DNA of 64,000 nucleotides, taken from contig NW_026705461.1 in assembly GCF_029867415.1 (NCBI RefSeq), forward strand, positions 124,001-188,000, written 5' to 3'. The position numbers and the translations under genes were made by a program. This DNA comes from Vicia villosa. Lineage: Eukaryota > Streptophyta > Magnoliopsida > Fabales > Fabaceae. Positions 30,676 to 41,710 of this stretch are shown here, piece by piece; the stretch's first letter is position 1, and every line of letters begins with the position of its first letter. The notes under the pieces were generated by a model that saw only the letters and a program-made list of their open reading frames with translations, was not told the origin of the DNA and made no database searches.

Positions 30676-32559
30676 CAGCATGAAGCTCTCAAGTATGTTT
30701 TTCTTTGTTTGATTTAGTTTCAAGCTATTGTATGTTATTTGATTAGCATAATATCAATTATAATTTCCATACATCCTAGAAGGATTGCAGGAAGAATACT
30801 AAAATATCCCAAAAGGATTTCATAAAGATTTTTTGATTTATCGATCTAAAATTTTATAACTTGTAATATGCTCATTAAAAGATTGTCATTCCAGAAGAAT
30901 GACACACATAATTTTAATGCATCCTAGAAGGATGATTATATTTTTTAGATCATTGTTTATAACAAATTATTTATATAGTTTCTGAAGAACTTATCAAACA
31001 TCTCTGAAGGATAGCAAGACAAATTATTAATATAGTTCTTGAAGAACTTATCAAGCATCCCTGAAGGATAGCAAAACAAATTATTTATATAGTTCCTGAA
31101 GAACTTATCAATCATCCCTGAAGGATAGTAAAACAAATTAATTATATGATGATATAATTTTAGTAATATGATTTTGTATGACTAAATATGTTTAATTTTT
31201 AAGGGATAATTTTTTGATAATTATATGATAATATGTTCATATGCATATGTATGATTAAAGTGTTTAATCATGAGATACTATTATATTGGTTTTGAATTAT
31301 ATGGGAGGTATTGAATATCTCTGTATTACACAAATGAATTTGGACATAAAATGTATAATAGAAAAGCTATCGGCTTTTTCCTCGGGCTTGTACTACACTT
31401 ATATCAATACAATTTAAGCACATGTCATTGTAAACCAGTAGTTTACAAATTACACTTAAATGTGTTGTTGGTAAAACCGGTTGGGTCATTTCGGATATAA
31501 TATGATGCGAATAATTTGTATTGAAGAACCCGAAGTTTCTTCAATCCAGACAATATTTGTGTGTTTCTAAAGGAAAATAAATATTTGAGAAATTGCGATT
31601 TTATGACATTAATTGTTGCATTGACTAAAATATCATGCATATGTCTCTACTCACAACGAGAAGTTTGTGAAATTATTTTCTCAACTAATTAGACTAAGAT
31701 CTTGTTTTATGGATTTTTTAGAAATTCCTGTATAAGTATCACATATATTATTAAAATTGATATTGAATATCATGTAATATATGTTCATAAAAAGAAAATG
31801 GACTCGAAGATCCATTCTTTAGACGTCTAAAGTTAATTATATGGTTGATACTTATGAGATTATCAATTCTAAATTATATATTTGAAACACCCAATGTATG
31901 ATATTAAGATATTTATTCGCATTAAGCCAACAAGCTACTATATCTTAGTCCTCCCTAATTTATTCTAATATCTCTCATCTAAGTGAACATTTGGATGTGT
32001 TGTGTATATTCCAATTGCTCCAATATAATACATTAAGATGAGTCATGAAAGAATATTGGAAAAATATAATTAATATGAATCTCAATTTTGAGGATATAAT
32101 TTGAGAAAATAATCAAATACTTGATTGCAGCCCAGTAGGCTGATTATCACTTGATAAATTAATTTTCCCAATATTAGGGGGGGGGGGAAATGAACAGCTG
32201 AAATCATGAACAAGAAGTTCAAATGAACAAGTTAAAATAAATTGTTGTCTTGATCCTCGTACAAATCAATATGAACAAAAAGTTCAAAATATTATTCATT
32301 TGCAAAGTTTATGAAATAAATTATCACCTGGTAATACTCCACTCAAAGTGGGTTCTCCTATTGGATAATATAATATTGCAAATGAGTTATTGTTGCGCCT
32401 GAAGCGTGGTATGAAAGTCGGTTCCAATCTTAAAAGTCCTCTACTAAGAAAAGAAACTAAAGATGACCCAAGTGAGGATATGAAAATGCTAAGAGCACTT
32501 TGACCTAATTTAATTTTCAGTTCCAGAAGAACAAATCAAGTACTTGAAATATGAAATAA
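30676..32559 (+). other. Copia interior, decayed gag and integrase region
   Basis: AT-rich sequence after the split primer site with many stops. Faint traces only. It includes a G run (32178-32187) and the 57-bp repeats noted separately. Confidence 0.45.
30964..31137. repeat. Three 57-bp tandem repeats
   Basis: Units start at about 30964, 31021 and 31078 and share aaattatt-atatagtt-ctgaagaacttatca and ctgaaggatag. The motif gaaggat also occurs singly upstream (30780, 30815, 30930), suggesting older copies in the leader of the copia element. Confidence 0.85.
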
Positions 32560-33110
32560 AGAGATCTCGATAAATTATGTCATGGATGAAATGGAATGGA
32601 ACCGAAATTGAGATAACCAAATAAAGTCAATATTGACAATATCTTTGTATACAATATAGCGCTAAAAGTGATCAACGATAACGAGGATCATGAGTCAAAG
32701 TCTATTAAAAATTGTAGACTAAGTGAGAATTGGCCAAAATAAATATATTCAATTGAAGAAGAATTAAACTCACTTTACAAGTGACTCACTTTTGGACCTG
32801 TAGTCCGACCACCTCAAGGTGTGAAACTAATTGGATATAAATGAGTTTTTGTGCAAAAGAAAAATAAGAATGATATAAAGTTTTATTTATTGCTCAATGA
32901 TTTTCACAAAGACCTAAGATTGATTTTGATCAAACATATTCACTTGTAGTGGATTCAATCGATTTTTGATAATTAATTAGCCTTGTAACACATGAAGGGC
33001 TTAATTTGAACATGATGGATGTAATGACATCTTATTTATATGGTTCACTCAATAGTGACATTTACGTGAAACTCCTTGAAAGGTTCAATATACCAAAGGA
33101 ACGTAATTGT
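32560..33110 (+). pseudogene. Copia reverse transcriptase remnant
   Basis: Broken frames recover copia RT pieces in order: a VGYKWVFVRKR-like stretch (about 32830-32870), the segment leading to TYSPVVD (about 32930-32960), then an open piece from 33006 with MMDVMTSYLYGSLNSDIYVK. That matches the MDVxTAYLYG block near the catalytic fingers. Stops and frameshifts separate the pieces, and sequence after 33115 jumps to the LTR-proximal region, so RNase H is deleted. Confidence 0.7.
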
Positions 33111-33303
33111 GGATCTCGAGAAAAACATATGTTTTGCACTCTTTTTCCCTTCACCATGGTTTTGTCCCACTGGGTTTTCCTGGTAAGGTTTTTAACGAGG
33201 CAATTCATCTTCAAAGAATATTGTACTCTTTTTCCTTCACTAGAATTTTTCCCACTGGTTTTTTTTAGTAAGGTTTTAACGAGGCATATCCTCAATGGAC
33301 ATC

Positions 33304-33313
33304 CAAGGGGGAG
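33304..33313 (+). other. Copia polypurine tract
   Basis: AAGGGGGAG directly precedes the 3' LTR start at 33314; the rearranged 5' copy has the variant AAGGAGGAG. Confidence 0.75.
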
Positions 33314-33541
33314 TGTTATGAATAAATATTATTGTGGATGTCCATATGTATTCTAATCTTTCATCTTCATATTCCCTATTAAGTGGTATAGTAAGGTTAT
33401 GATTTTTCACCTTCCTAATGTCCTATAAATAAGGTCCAATTTACAATGTAAATAATACTTCTTGAAGAAGATAATAGAACACAACTTTCTCTCTTACTTT
33501 CTCTACTTCATCTCTATATTGTTTTTGTTAACTTCATAACA
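33314..33541 (+). repeat. Copia 3' LTR
   Basis: 228 bp, TGTTATGAATAA...TTCATAACA, followed by the target duplication AAACT at 33542-33546. Confidence 0.88.
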
Positions 33542-33546
33542 AAACT

Positions 33547-33993
33547 AAATAAATAGTGCTTTAGTTGTTTAGCAAATAAATGAATACCAAACATTTGTTT
33601 TAAAATAAATCAATTAAAAAGAATTTGATAAAAATTCCTCAGTAGTACTAGTGACTAAAAATAATGTAATTATGACATATCCAAACTGAATAATCAGTGC
33701 ATATATAAAAACTTGTTGAAGAATAAACTATGAATATGAATGATAATTTGATTTTTATTCTACATATTTAATCAATCAAAAGTAACACTAGCTTAGAACC
33801 TCCTTAAAATCTTATTACTCAGCTAAATGAGGTTCAATTTACTCACAACTAGAACAACCAAAATTTACAATTTCAAGCAAACCCTCACAATTTGCCAATT
33901 CCTCAATTGAAGAGCCACTAAAAGTAACCTTACACTATCCAAAACCCCTTTTCAAAATAAAGGAATCTCTCCAAATAGAGTAGACAGACATTA
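33547..33993. other. Flank downstream of the BTB/TAZ gene
   Basis: AT-rich sequence that includes the 3' untranslated region of the minus-strand BTB/TAZ gene. No other feature seen. Confidence 0.45.
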
Positions 33994-36569
33994 TCAACAC
34001 GAAACACATCGATTGTTACAATATTCATTGTAGCCAAAATGTCTGATTCCACGACTGTCCATGGTCACTCTCATTTCTTCATCCCTTTTCCTCTTTGGTA
34101 GAGACAAGGAAAACATCACTTTTGCTGAGACCACCTTTTTTGCTAGTAGTTTCCACTTGGGATCATCTTTCCTTTTCTCTTGCTCCATTCTCAATTGAAA
34201 TTGCCTGTCACATTTCCCAAAATTGTGAGTGAAAAATTTCCAACTACATTGATAACAAGATAATAGGACAAGAATATCCTTATCATAAGATTATAACAAA
34301 AACAAATACAATGATATTTAGGCAGCTACAATAACAACTTGCATCAAGATGCAAGCTGGCCAAACCAATAAAAATATCAGAGACTATATTAGATAGGGAA
34401 CTAAATAAGCCATGAAATTTGTTAACCACAAAAATAACATGATTGGACCCCATATACATACCTAATCAACGGTGGGGTTTATGCGATGAAACGAACACAG
34501 CTCATAATATAAAACCATTTTTATTAAACAAAAATAAATGTTCTGTCCCTGGCCTCTCTAAATCTCAGTCACAGGTTCATGTTTTCTTATTTATTAAGTT
34601 AAATTATTGCCAGCATTGAAAATCTTTCGACCCTTCAAAGTTGGAAAAAGGTGCCGTGAGTGTGTTTCTGACTAGTCCGACTATTTCTTTACTCATCTAA
34701 ATGTAAGTAAAAATGAAATTGAACTTCTTTTATTTGATGAAACTCAACTTCTAAATTCAACATTCAACCATTCAGTTTATGAGGAAAAAGTTGACTTGGT
34801 CTATATCAATGATAAGTTAATAAATGCAATTGAATCCATACTTTTAACGAGTCTCCATTGAATCCATCTAAAATCTACAATAATAATAAAAATTGGTACA
34901 AGTCTTAACAATATTATTTATTTTGAGAAAAACTTTCAGCCAGACAATATCGTCAGTCGTCACCAATGACCTCTAACCATCATGGTCACCACTCACCAAC
35001 ATTACTTTTGCTTTTTCCAAACAAAACTCCACCGACCACATCAAATTAACCACCGCAACTAAGTTTTTTTTTATCCCCACGTTTTATTTAGCATCACATC
35101 CTAAGAAATCACGAGAATCTTCTTACTACCGCCCCCAACAAACACTTAATGACTACCGCGACAAAACAATATCAACAGACACCAACCAAACCAAAATAAT
35201 ATGAAAACACGAATATTAATAAATATTAATTCTGTAAATTATAGTTAATTCACACCACGACGAGTATCACGACGAGTATTGTAATAATACATCTAGTATT
35301 AAAATCGCAAAAATCTTTAAGCCTCTACTACTTGATCGCAGCCGTTATTAAAACATGATTTAGATATATTATCAAAAGCAAAGGATTAATCAATTCTAAT
35401 TCTACTGTAATATCATCTAATTATATATCTTCACATAAAAACTAAGACATGTAATTCATTTAAATAAAAAATATTGTAAATTGCATTAGGCGTGGATATT
35501 AATAAACTGACCTGCAAAGAGGAACATTGCAAGAATCATTCTGTTGACAAACATACGAATGCAATCTAAACAGCTGCCACATACGCTTGCATCTCAAGCA
35601 CCCTCCCTTCACCCTCCTCTTACACATAGCAAAATGACGAATCAGAAGCTGAAGACCCTGACACGTCGAGAATCTCTTACACGGTTTTTTCTCTCTGTCA
35701 ACCTCCACATTATACGGCCCAACATCAATACACCCCTCCGTACATATATGCTCCAAACACTCCATCGCCTCACTCAGTTCTGCATACAATCCAAACTCCT
35801 CCTTATGCTTCTTCAATTTCTCTCTCCTCGTTTCGCTTTCATCCATAAACCGAAGAATATCGAGTTCAAGCCAGGGGTCGTGTTTTATCAGAAACTTCCA
35901 CCCTTCGGTTTTTTGAACGGTGTTGAAGTGATTGGTGAGAAGCTTCATACAGCGGAGACGGAGATCCGGTGCGTCGCAGAGCCTAGCGAGTTGGAGTACA
36001 TCAACCACGTTCTCTACTGTTAACCGTTGAGATAGGCCTTTGATGCAAATCTGTTTCAGTTGCGGCACGTTGTAGACATGAGATAGTGCTAGCAAATGGA
36101 TTCCGTATTTGTCCATTTCATCTTCAGTACATCTGTAACAAATCAGGGGCATTCTTGTCATTTAGTATTACAGTTACAGCGTTAGTTGAAGATGTGATTG
36201 TATTGTAATAGTACAAACCTGGATGAGTAGAGGAAGCCGACGAAAGCGGTTGCGGCGGTGGAAGGAACGCCGTGGATTTGGATTATTCGTTCGGAGCTGC
36301 GGTGTTTACGCGGTTGATCTAGAATGTTCTCGAGAACCGGCGAGACTGATGCCTATTCATTATTGATTTCATATCAGAAAAGAAACAATCAATATTAATA
36401 TGTATTATGTAATAATGGAGAAAAAACTATAAGAATTGAATTGAGATTTGAGACTAACCAGAATGCTTGTGTGTGCAGGAATGCGAGTACCATCGGAAGT
36501 GTGAATAAACACATCGTATTCGGGTAAGACTCGAGTGGTTTGGAAGTGAATTGGTGTGGTTTCTTGCAT
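33994..36569 (-). CDS. BTB/POZ and TAZ zinc-finger protein (BT family), four exons
   Basis: Exons 36569-36459, 36352-36219, 36132-35512 and 34204-33994, all with GT/AG borders; joined they give 358 residues, the usual BT length (about 350-370). The N-terminal BTB domain starts MQETTPIHFQ, with DVFIHTSDGTRIPAHTSIL and SPVLENIL. A BACK-like helical part follows (about 95-200). The TAZ domain (about 215-320) has the Cys/His pattern of CX4CX8... with HFAMCKRR, GGCLRCKRMWQLFRLHSYVC and CNVPLCR. The tail QFQLRMEQEKRKDD, then basic KRKRDEE, is the calmodulin-binding-type end of BT proteins. Known BT proteins act as substrate adaptors for CUL3 ubiquitin ligases and bind calmodulin and bromodomain proteins in nucleus and cytoplasm. 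The last intron is unusually long (about 1.3 kb). Paralogue (BT3/BT4-like) cannot be fixed. Confidence 0.88.
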
Positions 36570-36676
36570 GTTTTGTTGATTGAATGAAGAGAATTGTGAG
36601 AGAATTTAAGATGGTTTTGGGTGAGAACTGAGAAAGGAAGAAAAGATATGATTGTGAGATGTTAGCGGTGATGTTA

Positions 36677-36685
36677 GTATTTAAA
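36677..36685 (-). promoter_or_regulatory. TATA-like box of the BTB/TAZ gene
   Basis: The minus strand reads TTTAAATAC about 110 bases upstream of the ATG. A leader with adenine/cytosine-rich sequence follows. Candidate only. Confidence 0.4.
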
Positions 36686-36689
36686 GAAA

Positions 36690-37401
36690 AGATATGGGGG
36701 GTTTGGACTCGACGCGGAAAGATCATCATGTTCATGAATGAAGCATTTGCGTTCTTTATTAACACGCGCTGTCAATGTGTCATACATATCCACTTTAGTC
36801 AACAAAAACAAAAGACTTTTTACTTCGTTGCTATAAATATTGTAGCACGAGAAAAACCTACATTATAATTTGATTAAAGTGACACTTTACCTCACTAAAA
36901 ATATTGTGGCATGAGAAAAACCTACTTTATAATTTGATTTCACCATCTTCCTTCCCATATATAAATATGAAAAATATTCCATGTAAAAAAAGAAGTTAAT
37001 TGATTAATAAATTTCTTAGTTTAAAAATATGGATAAATTAAATTTAATCTATTTATTTTTAAAATCTAATAGGTAATTTTTATTTTTATTTTAAACTTAG
37101 TGAATTAAAATTATAAAAGTCGAAATAACTAATTGAGTGCATTGTTTTTTTCTTTTAAAATAGTTTTATTTCAAAAAATAAACAATTAAAAAAAAATAGA
37201 AAGATGTGGATGTCTAAAACTATAATACATTTTTTATTGAAAAAATAAATCATTAGATTTTTTTAAAATTTATTAGATGGGTCTATTCTAAATGAACTGG
37301 GCTTGAATAGACATTAGGGTGTCCCCAACCCAAATTTGGTTTCGGTACACTTTGGCATTTTTTTTCTAAAACATGGACTACGATGTTTGTTAAACAATCT
37401 G
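36690..37401. other. Upstream region of the BTB/TAZ gene
   Basis: AT-rich. A short direct repeat, attgtagcacgagaaaaacct (36838) and attgtggcatgagaaaaacct (36901), recurs about 63 bp apart. No transcription unit is recognised. Confidence 0.4.
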
Positions 37402-37802
37402 TAGGTTTTGTGTATGTTTAAAGGATTAAATTTATAATTTTAAGAATATTATTTTCTGAAATAATATTATTGGGAATTTTGTTCTTGTCTATGTGTTTGG
37501 TAATTAATTGGAGTTCTTTGAAATATTTAAAATATATTTAATTTATTTATTAAATATAAAAGAGTTTAATTAATTTAAAGTGAGAAGATATGAGTGGTTT
37601 ACTTATTATTCCCATGAGAATCCAAGATTCCCACCCTTTTACATAGGAATAAAAAAAGATCAAATTCATGAGTTAATCATATTTCCAGGAATAAAAGATA
37701 CCCAGGTATAATTTGAAAAAACTTGAAACAATCGTTGGAATATGATTTCCAACCTCACACATTCCTGAGAATAGAATTCAAATCCATGATACAAACACAC
37801 CC
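37402..37802. mobile_element. PIF/Harbinger-like MITE, uninterrupted paralogue of 8677-9984
   Basis: About 400 bp. The right end reversed reads GGGTGTGTTTGTATC and is followed by TTA (37803-37805). The left end ggttttgtgtatgttt is more diverged. Along its length it matches, in opposite orientation, the two arms of the element at 8677-9984 (shared cccatgRgaat, aagatacccag, aaatccatgatacaaac). It lacks the LINE insert and so shows the empty state. Confidence 0.65.
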
Positions 37803-37839
37803 TTAGTTTTTCTTAGTCGCTTCATCTTCTTAAATGTAT

Positions 37840-38190
37840 TGTTTTCCCACATACCATACACCATTCGATAATCTTCCCCATCCTTGTTTTCCAACATATC
37901 ATACACCTTTCGATAATCTTCCCCACCATTTATCATCTTGGCCACATTTTTGTTATCCATTTTGAATATTACCTCCATGAAGCAATAACTAATAGGGATA
38001 TCAATGGTTTTGTTTAGAGCCATTATTTTCGCAATCATAAGTTATTGTCTCCTTTTATGAACCATGTATACGTCGCCGTGGTTTCCCCCTTATTATTCCT
38101 TAAAATAGTGCCTAAACCCCATCTTCTTTTTGTAACCAAACATGCGTCAGCATTGCATTTTATCCATCCAAGATATGGTGGTTTTCATTT
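37840..38190 (-). pseudogene. RNase H-like domain remnant of a LINE
   Basis: On the minus strand, broken frames read GWIKCNADACL, RRWGLGTILRNNKGE and then, after a frameshift, FMEVIFKMDNKNVAKMING. These are the beta-strand blocks of the RNase H-like domain that ends many plant LINE polyproteins. A short internal duplication (EDYRKVYDMLENKDGEDYR) follows. With the zinc-binding and RT pieces at 39291-40434 it is in the expected order for one decayed LINE. Confidence 0.55.
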
Positions 38191-38209
38191 GCTTTTGTGG
38201 TTTACCATG

Positions 38210-38580
38210 TTTGGTTTTCTCATCAATCTGGGTTTTTCTGCCATACATGATGGCCTCCTTCAGCAGTATGTTTGTTTCCATTATTTTACCCTTTTATCTT
38301 TATCTTTAGCTTTTTATGTTATATTTCTCAAATTATCCTTCTATACTTTTTTCGAGGTTTATTGTTGGTGATTGTAGTTCTTCTCAATGTTATTATCCTT
38401 TTTTATCTTCTCATCAATCTGGGTTTTTTTTGCCATGAATGTTGGTCATCTTCATAGGTAATTCTGTCATCATTCTTTTACTCTTCTTCTCTATGTTTTC
38501 ATCTTTATATGTTGTATTTCTCATATTATCCTTCTTTATGATTTGGAAGGTTTATTGGTGATTGGTGATCACCTAGTTGA
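38210..38580. repeat. Diverged tandem duplication, T-rich
   Basis: The blocks starting ctcatcaatctgggttttt at 38218 and tctcatcaatctgggttttt at 38408 run parallel for about 150 bp (both reach tatatttctcaaattatcctt or a close variant and ggtttattg). The stretch to 39290 is T-rich with no supportable coding domain and separates the two LINE parts. Confidence 0.6.
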
Positions 38581-39290
38581 GGTTGTTGTTGAGGTCTTCT
38601 CTATTATTAACATCATAAAGGTTATAATTAATTTGAAGTTTACCTTTGTTTCTCATTTTGTTGTAGATTTGATTTCTAATGAAATTCTCCTTATTGACAG
38701 GACTTTTCTGCATGTCTTTGCTAGTGAAGGTTGTATCTTTTGAAATTTGATTTCGTTGCATGTCTTCGTTGATTTTATGGCCATCTTGATTGCTCTGGTA
38801 ATCTATGTTGGTGTTGTTGAATTTCTTATCACTATTTATCTCTATCTTGTTTCTTTTTGTTGACGTTGTTTTGACTTCTAGAGTTAATTTGATTGCTGTC
38901 AGGTTTGTTTTGCATTTCCTTGTTGGCTTGGGTTATCTTACAAATTGTTTTAAGCTTTTTCAAGTGCTTTTTAAGGTATTGATCATTTTGCTTAATTTAA
39001 AGCTCTTTGTTAGGGTTTATTTGGATTTTATTCCTCTGGGATGTGATGCATTTCCTATGTTCATTATTAATCATAGTGTTGCTCCTTTCAAAGTTTAAAG
39101 TATTATTATCCAAGTATATTGTTATCATATTGTCCTATTTGTTCACCCTATTATTACCCACCTTGTTCTCTTTAGTCTTTTTAAAGTTTTTCATGTCTTC
39201 ATCGTAAGCTTCTTTCTGTATGGTGTTATAATCATTTTAGATGTCCTAATTGATGTTACTGGTGTTCTTTATAGGTATGATTTTACCACT

Positions 39291-40434
39291 TCAGTTCTCA
39301 TTCATAATGTTATCCCTCCTATTTTCTATCAAAATTATGTCATTGATGTTATTCTTGTCTTCTTTGCTAAGCTTATTTGCTTTTAGGTAACTTCTAACTC
39401 TTGTATAAGTTCTATTGATGGTATCTTCAACAGGTATGAATTTTTTATCATATATCATCATGTTCCTAGCCATCCAAAGGTTGTCTATAATGAGAATAAT
39501 AAGAGATATGGTGTAGTCACCCATCTTTGTAAACTTATTGAAAATTCGGTCTTGAATATTTTGATTATGGTAGCTAGTGAAATTTAGGGTTAGTTGAAAT
39601 CCAAACCAGACCTTAGCAGTCCAAGTGCATGTCATGAAGCAGCGCTTGATGGACTCTATTCTAGAGTTACATCTAGGACACAAAGGGTCACACCTAACCC
39701 CTTTGTTTGATATATTATTTTTGGTAGGCATAATGTTGTTGATGATTCTCCAAATGAGCATTTTATATCTAGGTGTGGTTTGAGATTTCCAAATATTATT
39801 CCATATTTTTTATCCTCCTTGCGTTCATAGCTTTCATGCTCTCTCCATCCTTGTTCCAGCTATTGATGCACTAATATCTATATTTCACTTTGTAATGCAC
39901 ATTATTAGTGGCCATCCAACTAGTTAAATCTTCTTCATATATGTTTATTTGAGGAATTTGAAGTATAGCTTCACTATCAATATGTAGAAAAAGGTTGTTT
40001 ATGAGATTTAGATTCCAATAATTGTTTTCCTTGTCAATTAGGTCTCTAGCTCCATTTATCCTTGTTTATAAGGGTTTATGTGTCAAGAGTTTAAATCCAC
40101 ACTGATTATGAATCCAATTGTCTTTCTAAATATTAATTTTATCACCTTTTCCATATTTCAGCATATACCCTTCTTGATAATCCAACTGCCATGACAAATG
40201 TTTCTCCAAAGATAACTAGGGTTGTTTCTTAACCTGACATGAAAGAAGTCACACTTAGGGTAAGACATAGCTTTAAGAATTCTATCCATACGGTAGTTGG
40301 GGTTACAATGTATTATTCAACTCTTTTTTTCCAAAAGAGCCTCATTGAATTGTCTGATAAACATGAATCTAAGACCCCATGTCGACATGGTTGGCCCAAA
40401 ATAGTTGGCCCTCAAGCCCTTGTTAATGTATAGG
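39291..40434 (-). pseudogene. LINE reverse transcriptase C-terminus and zf-RVT domain, decayed
   Basis: Minus-strand pieces in order: WGLRFMFIRQFNEALLEK (about 40380-40317), then YPKCDFFHVRLRNNPSYLWR with WIIKKG in a shifted frame (about 40290-40160), then an open 156-codon piece from 39761. The last contains MLIWRIINNIMPTKNN and CDPLCPRCNSRIESIKRC, the zinc-binding domain after LINE reverse transcriptases. At least one stop and one frameshift are present. It abuts gypsy sequence at about 40390-40434. Confidence 0.72.
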
Positions 40435-41710
40435 TAGGTCGGGGCTTGATATTCCAACATATCCCCTGTCAAAGACTCATGGTACTCCTGCAGTAAAATA
40501 GTCTTGAGATTGGAAATTTTGCTAATATAGAAGCGCCATCGATGTAACAAAATTTCAATGTTCATATCACACCCCAATTCCTTTCCCTCCCCACCTTGCA
40601 CTTGATTATGGAGTGTCCTGAGGTCAACCAACATTGAGTTTACATGCCTTAGTCTATGTATGGTTTCACGTTTGAGGCATCCATAATTAATTCTGGACGT
40701 CTATAATTGATTTTGACATGTTTGGTTCATCTCAAGCAGAGTTGATTATAATTTCTAAAATTGATTTTACTTGAAGCTAGGATTTGTAGCTTTTGATCAA
40801 ACGTGATTTTTAATTTTTACACTGTAATTTATTGTTCAACTCACTTTTAAAAGAATATCTCCAAACATAAATTACTTTACCTTTAACTCACTTTTATCCA
40901 TAATCAATTTTACATAATCAACTCACTCAAAATCAAATTTTTTTCATCGCAGAACCAAACACATGCTTAGTTGCTTCACAATCTTAAATAAGCCTGATGA
41001 TAACGCTAATTGCAATGTTGATAACTCATTTTCAAACTCTCGTGACAAGGCATCAATTGTCGCATTTGTGGCTCTGAACCTATATTCAATGGTGAATAGA
41101 AGCCCAATAAAATGTAAAGGTAATTGTGTTAATCTGGGGTCTGTACCGCTTATGTCAACAATTCTCAGGGACTCTTGTGATATGTTCACACCAGAAAAGT
41201 GCATTTTCAACAAGTATTGGCTGCACTTAGTAATAGCTTCAACAATTGCACACAATTATCTTAAAAATCCATATGTTCCTCTCATCTAAGGCCCTAATTT
41301 CTTGCTAAAGAAGGCAATAAGATGATTCTCTTGCATTAATACTCCTCCCACCCTAATATTGGATGCATTTCTTTCCACCATGAACTGTTTGGTGAAATTG
41401 GGTAAGCATAGAACCAATGTCATTGTCATAGTACCTTCCAAGAGCTCAAAGGCGTGGTTGGTTTCCTTATACCACACAATATTGTTTTTTTTTTGAGTAA
41501 TTTTGTAAGAGGTACAATAATAGTTGTATAATAGACTTAAAAACTGGCAATTCCCTGTGAGGCTCAAGAACCTACATATTTGGTTGATATTATTAGGAAT
41601 TGGCTAACTATGTATAACACTGGCCTTAGAAGCAAGTGTTTGAACACCTTCAATGGATACCAAGTAATATAAGTAATCCACTATTTTCTAGAAGAATTTA
41701 CATTTGGAAG
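40390..41710 (-). pseudogene. Ty3/gypsy pol remnant (RT end, RNase H, integrase zinc region)
   Basis: Minus strand, in order: RT/RNase H junction (41567-41286) with AFELLEGTMTMTLVLCLPNF and VLMQENHLIAFFSKKLGP; the end of RNase H (41255-40970) with FTIEYRFRATNATIDALSRE; then LQEYHESLTGD with following YLYINKG (about 40510-40420), the region preceding the integrase core. Several frameshifts are present. A MITE (40652-40966) interrupts it. The 3' part is cut off where LINE sequence begins. Confidence 0.75.
40652..40966. mobile_element. Tourist-like MITE inside the gypsy remnant
   Basis: 315 bp with TTA on both sides (40649-40651 and 40967-40969). The ends are similar when inverted: GTCTATGTATGGTTTCACG against GCATGTGTTTGGTTCTGCG. 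Both halves carry the motif attgattttac/gtaaaatcaat. No ORF. Removing it and one TTA leaves the gypsy reading frame continuous across the site. Confidence 0.75.

Larger units (their letters stand above)
25652..33541 (+). mobile_element. Degenerate Ty1/copia element with 228-bp LTRs and nested solo LTR
   Basis: The direct repeat AAACT flanks the whole unit (25647-25651 and 33542-33546). Full LTRs are at 25818-26045 and 33314-33541. The 5' end is odd: it starts with the first 26 bases of the LTR, then 140 bases belonging to the 3' internal end, then the full LTR. An Ogre-like solo LTR (26052-30670) is inserted six bases behind the 5' LTR. The interior keeps only a decayed reverse transcriptase. 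Confidence 0.82.

Noticed and set aside
35544..36023. 159-codon plus-strand ORF
   Set aside because: Exact antisense of exon 3 of the BTB/TAZ gene.
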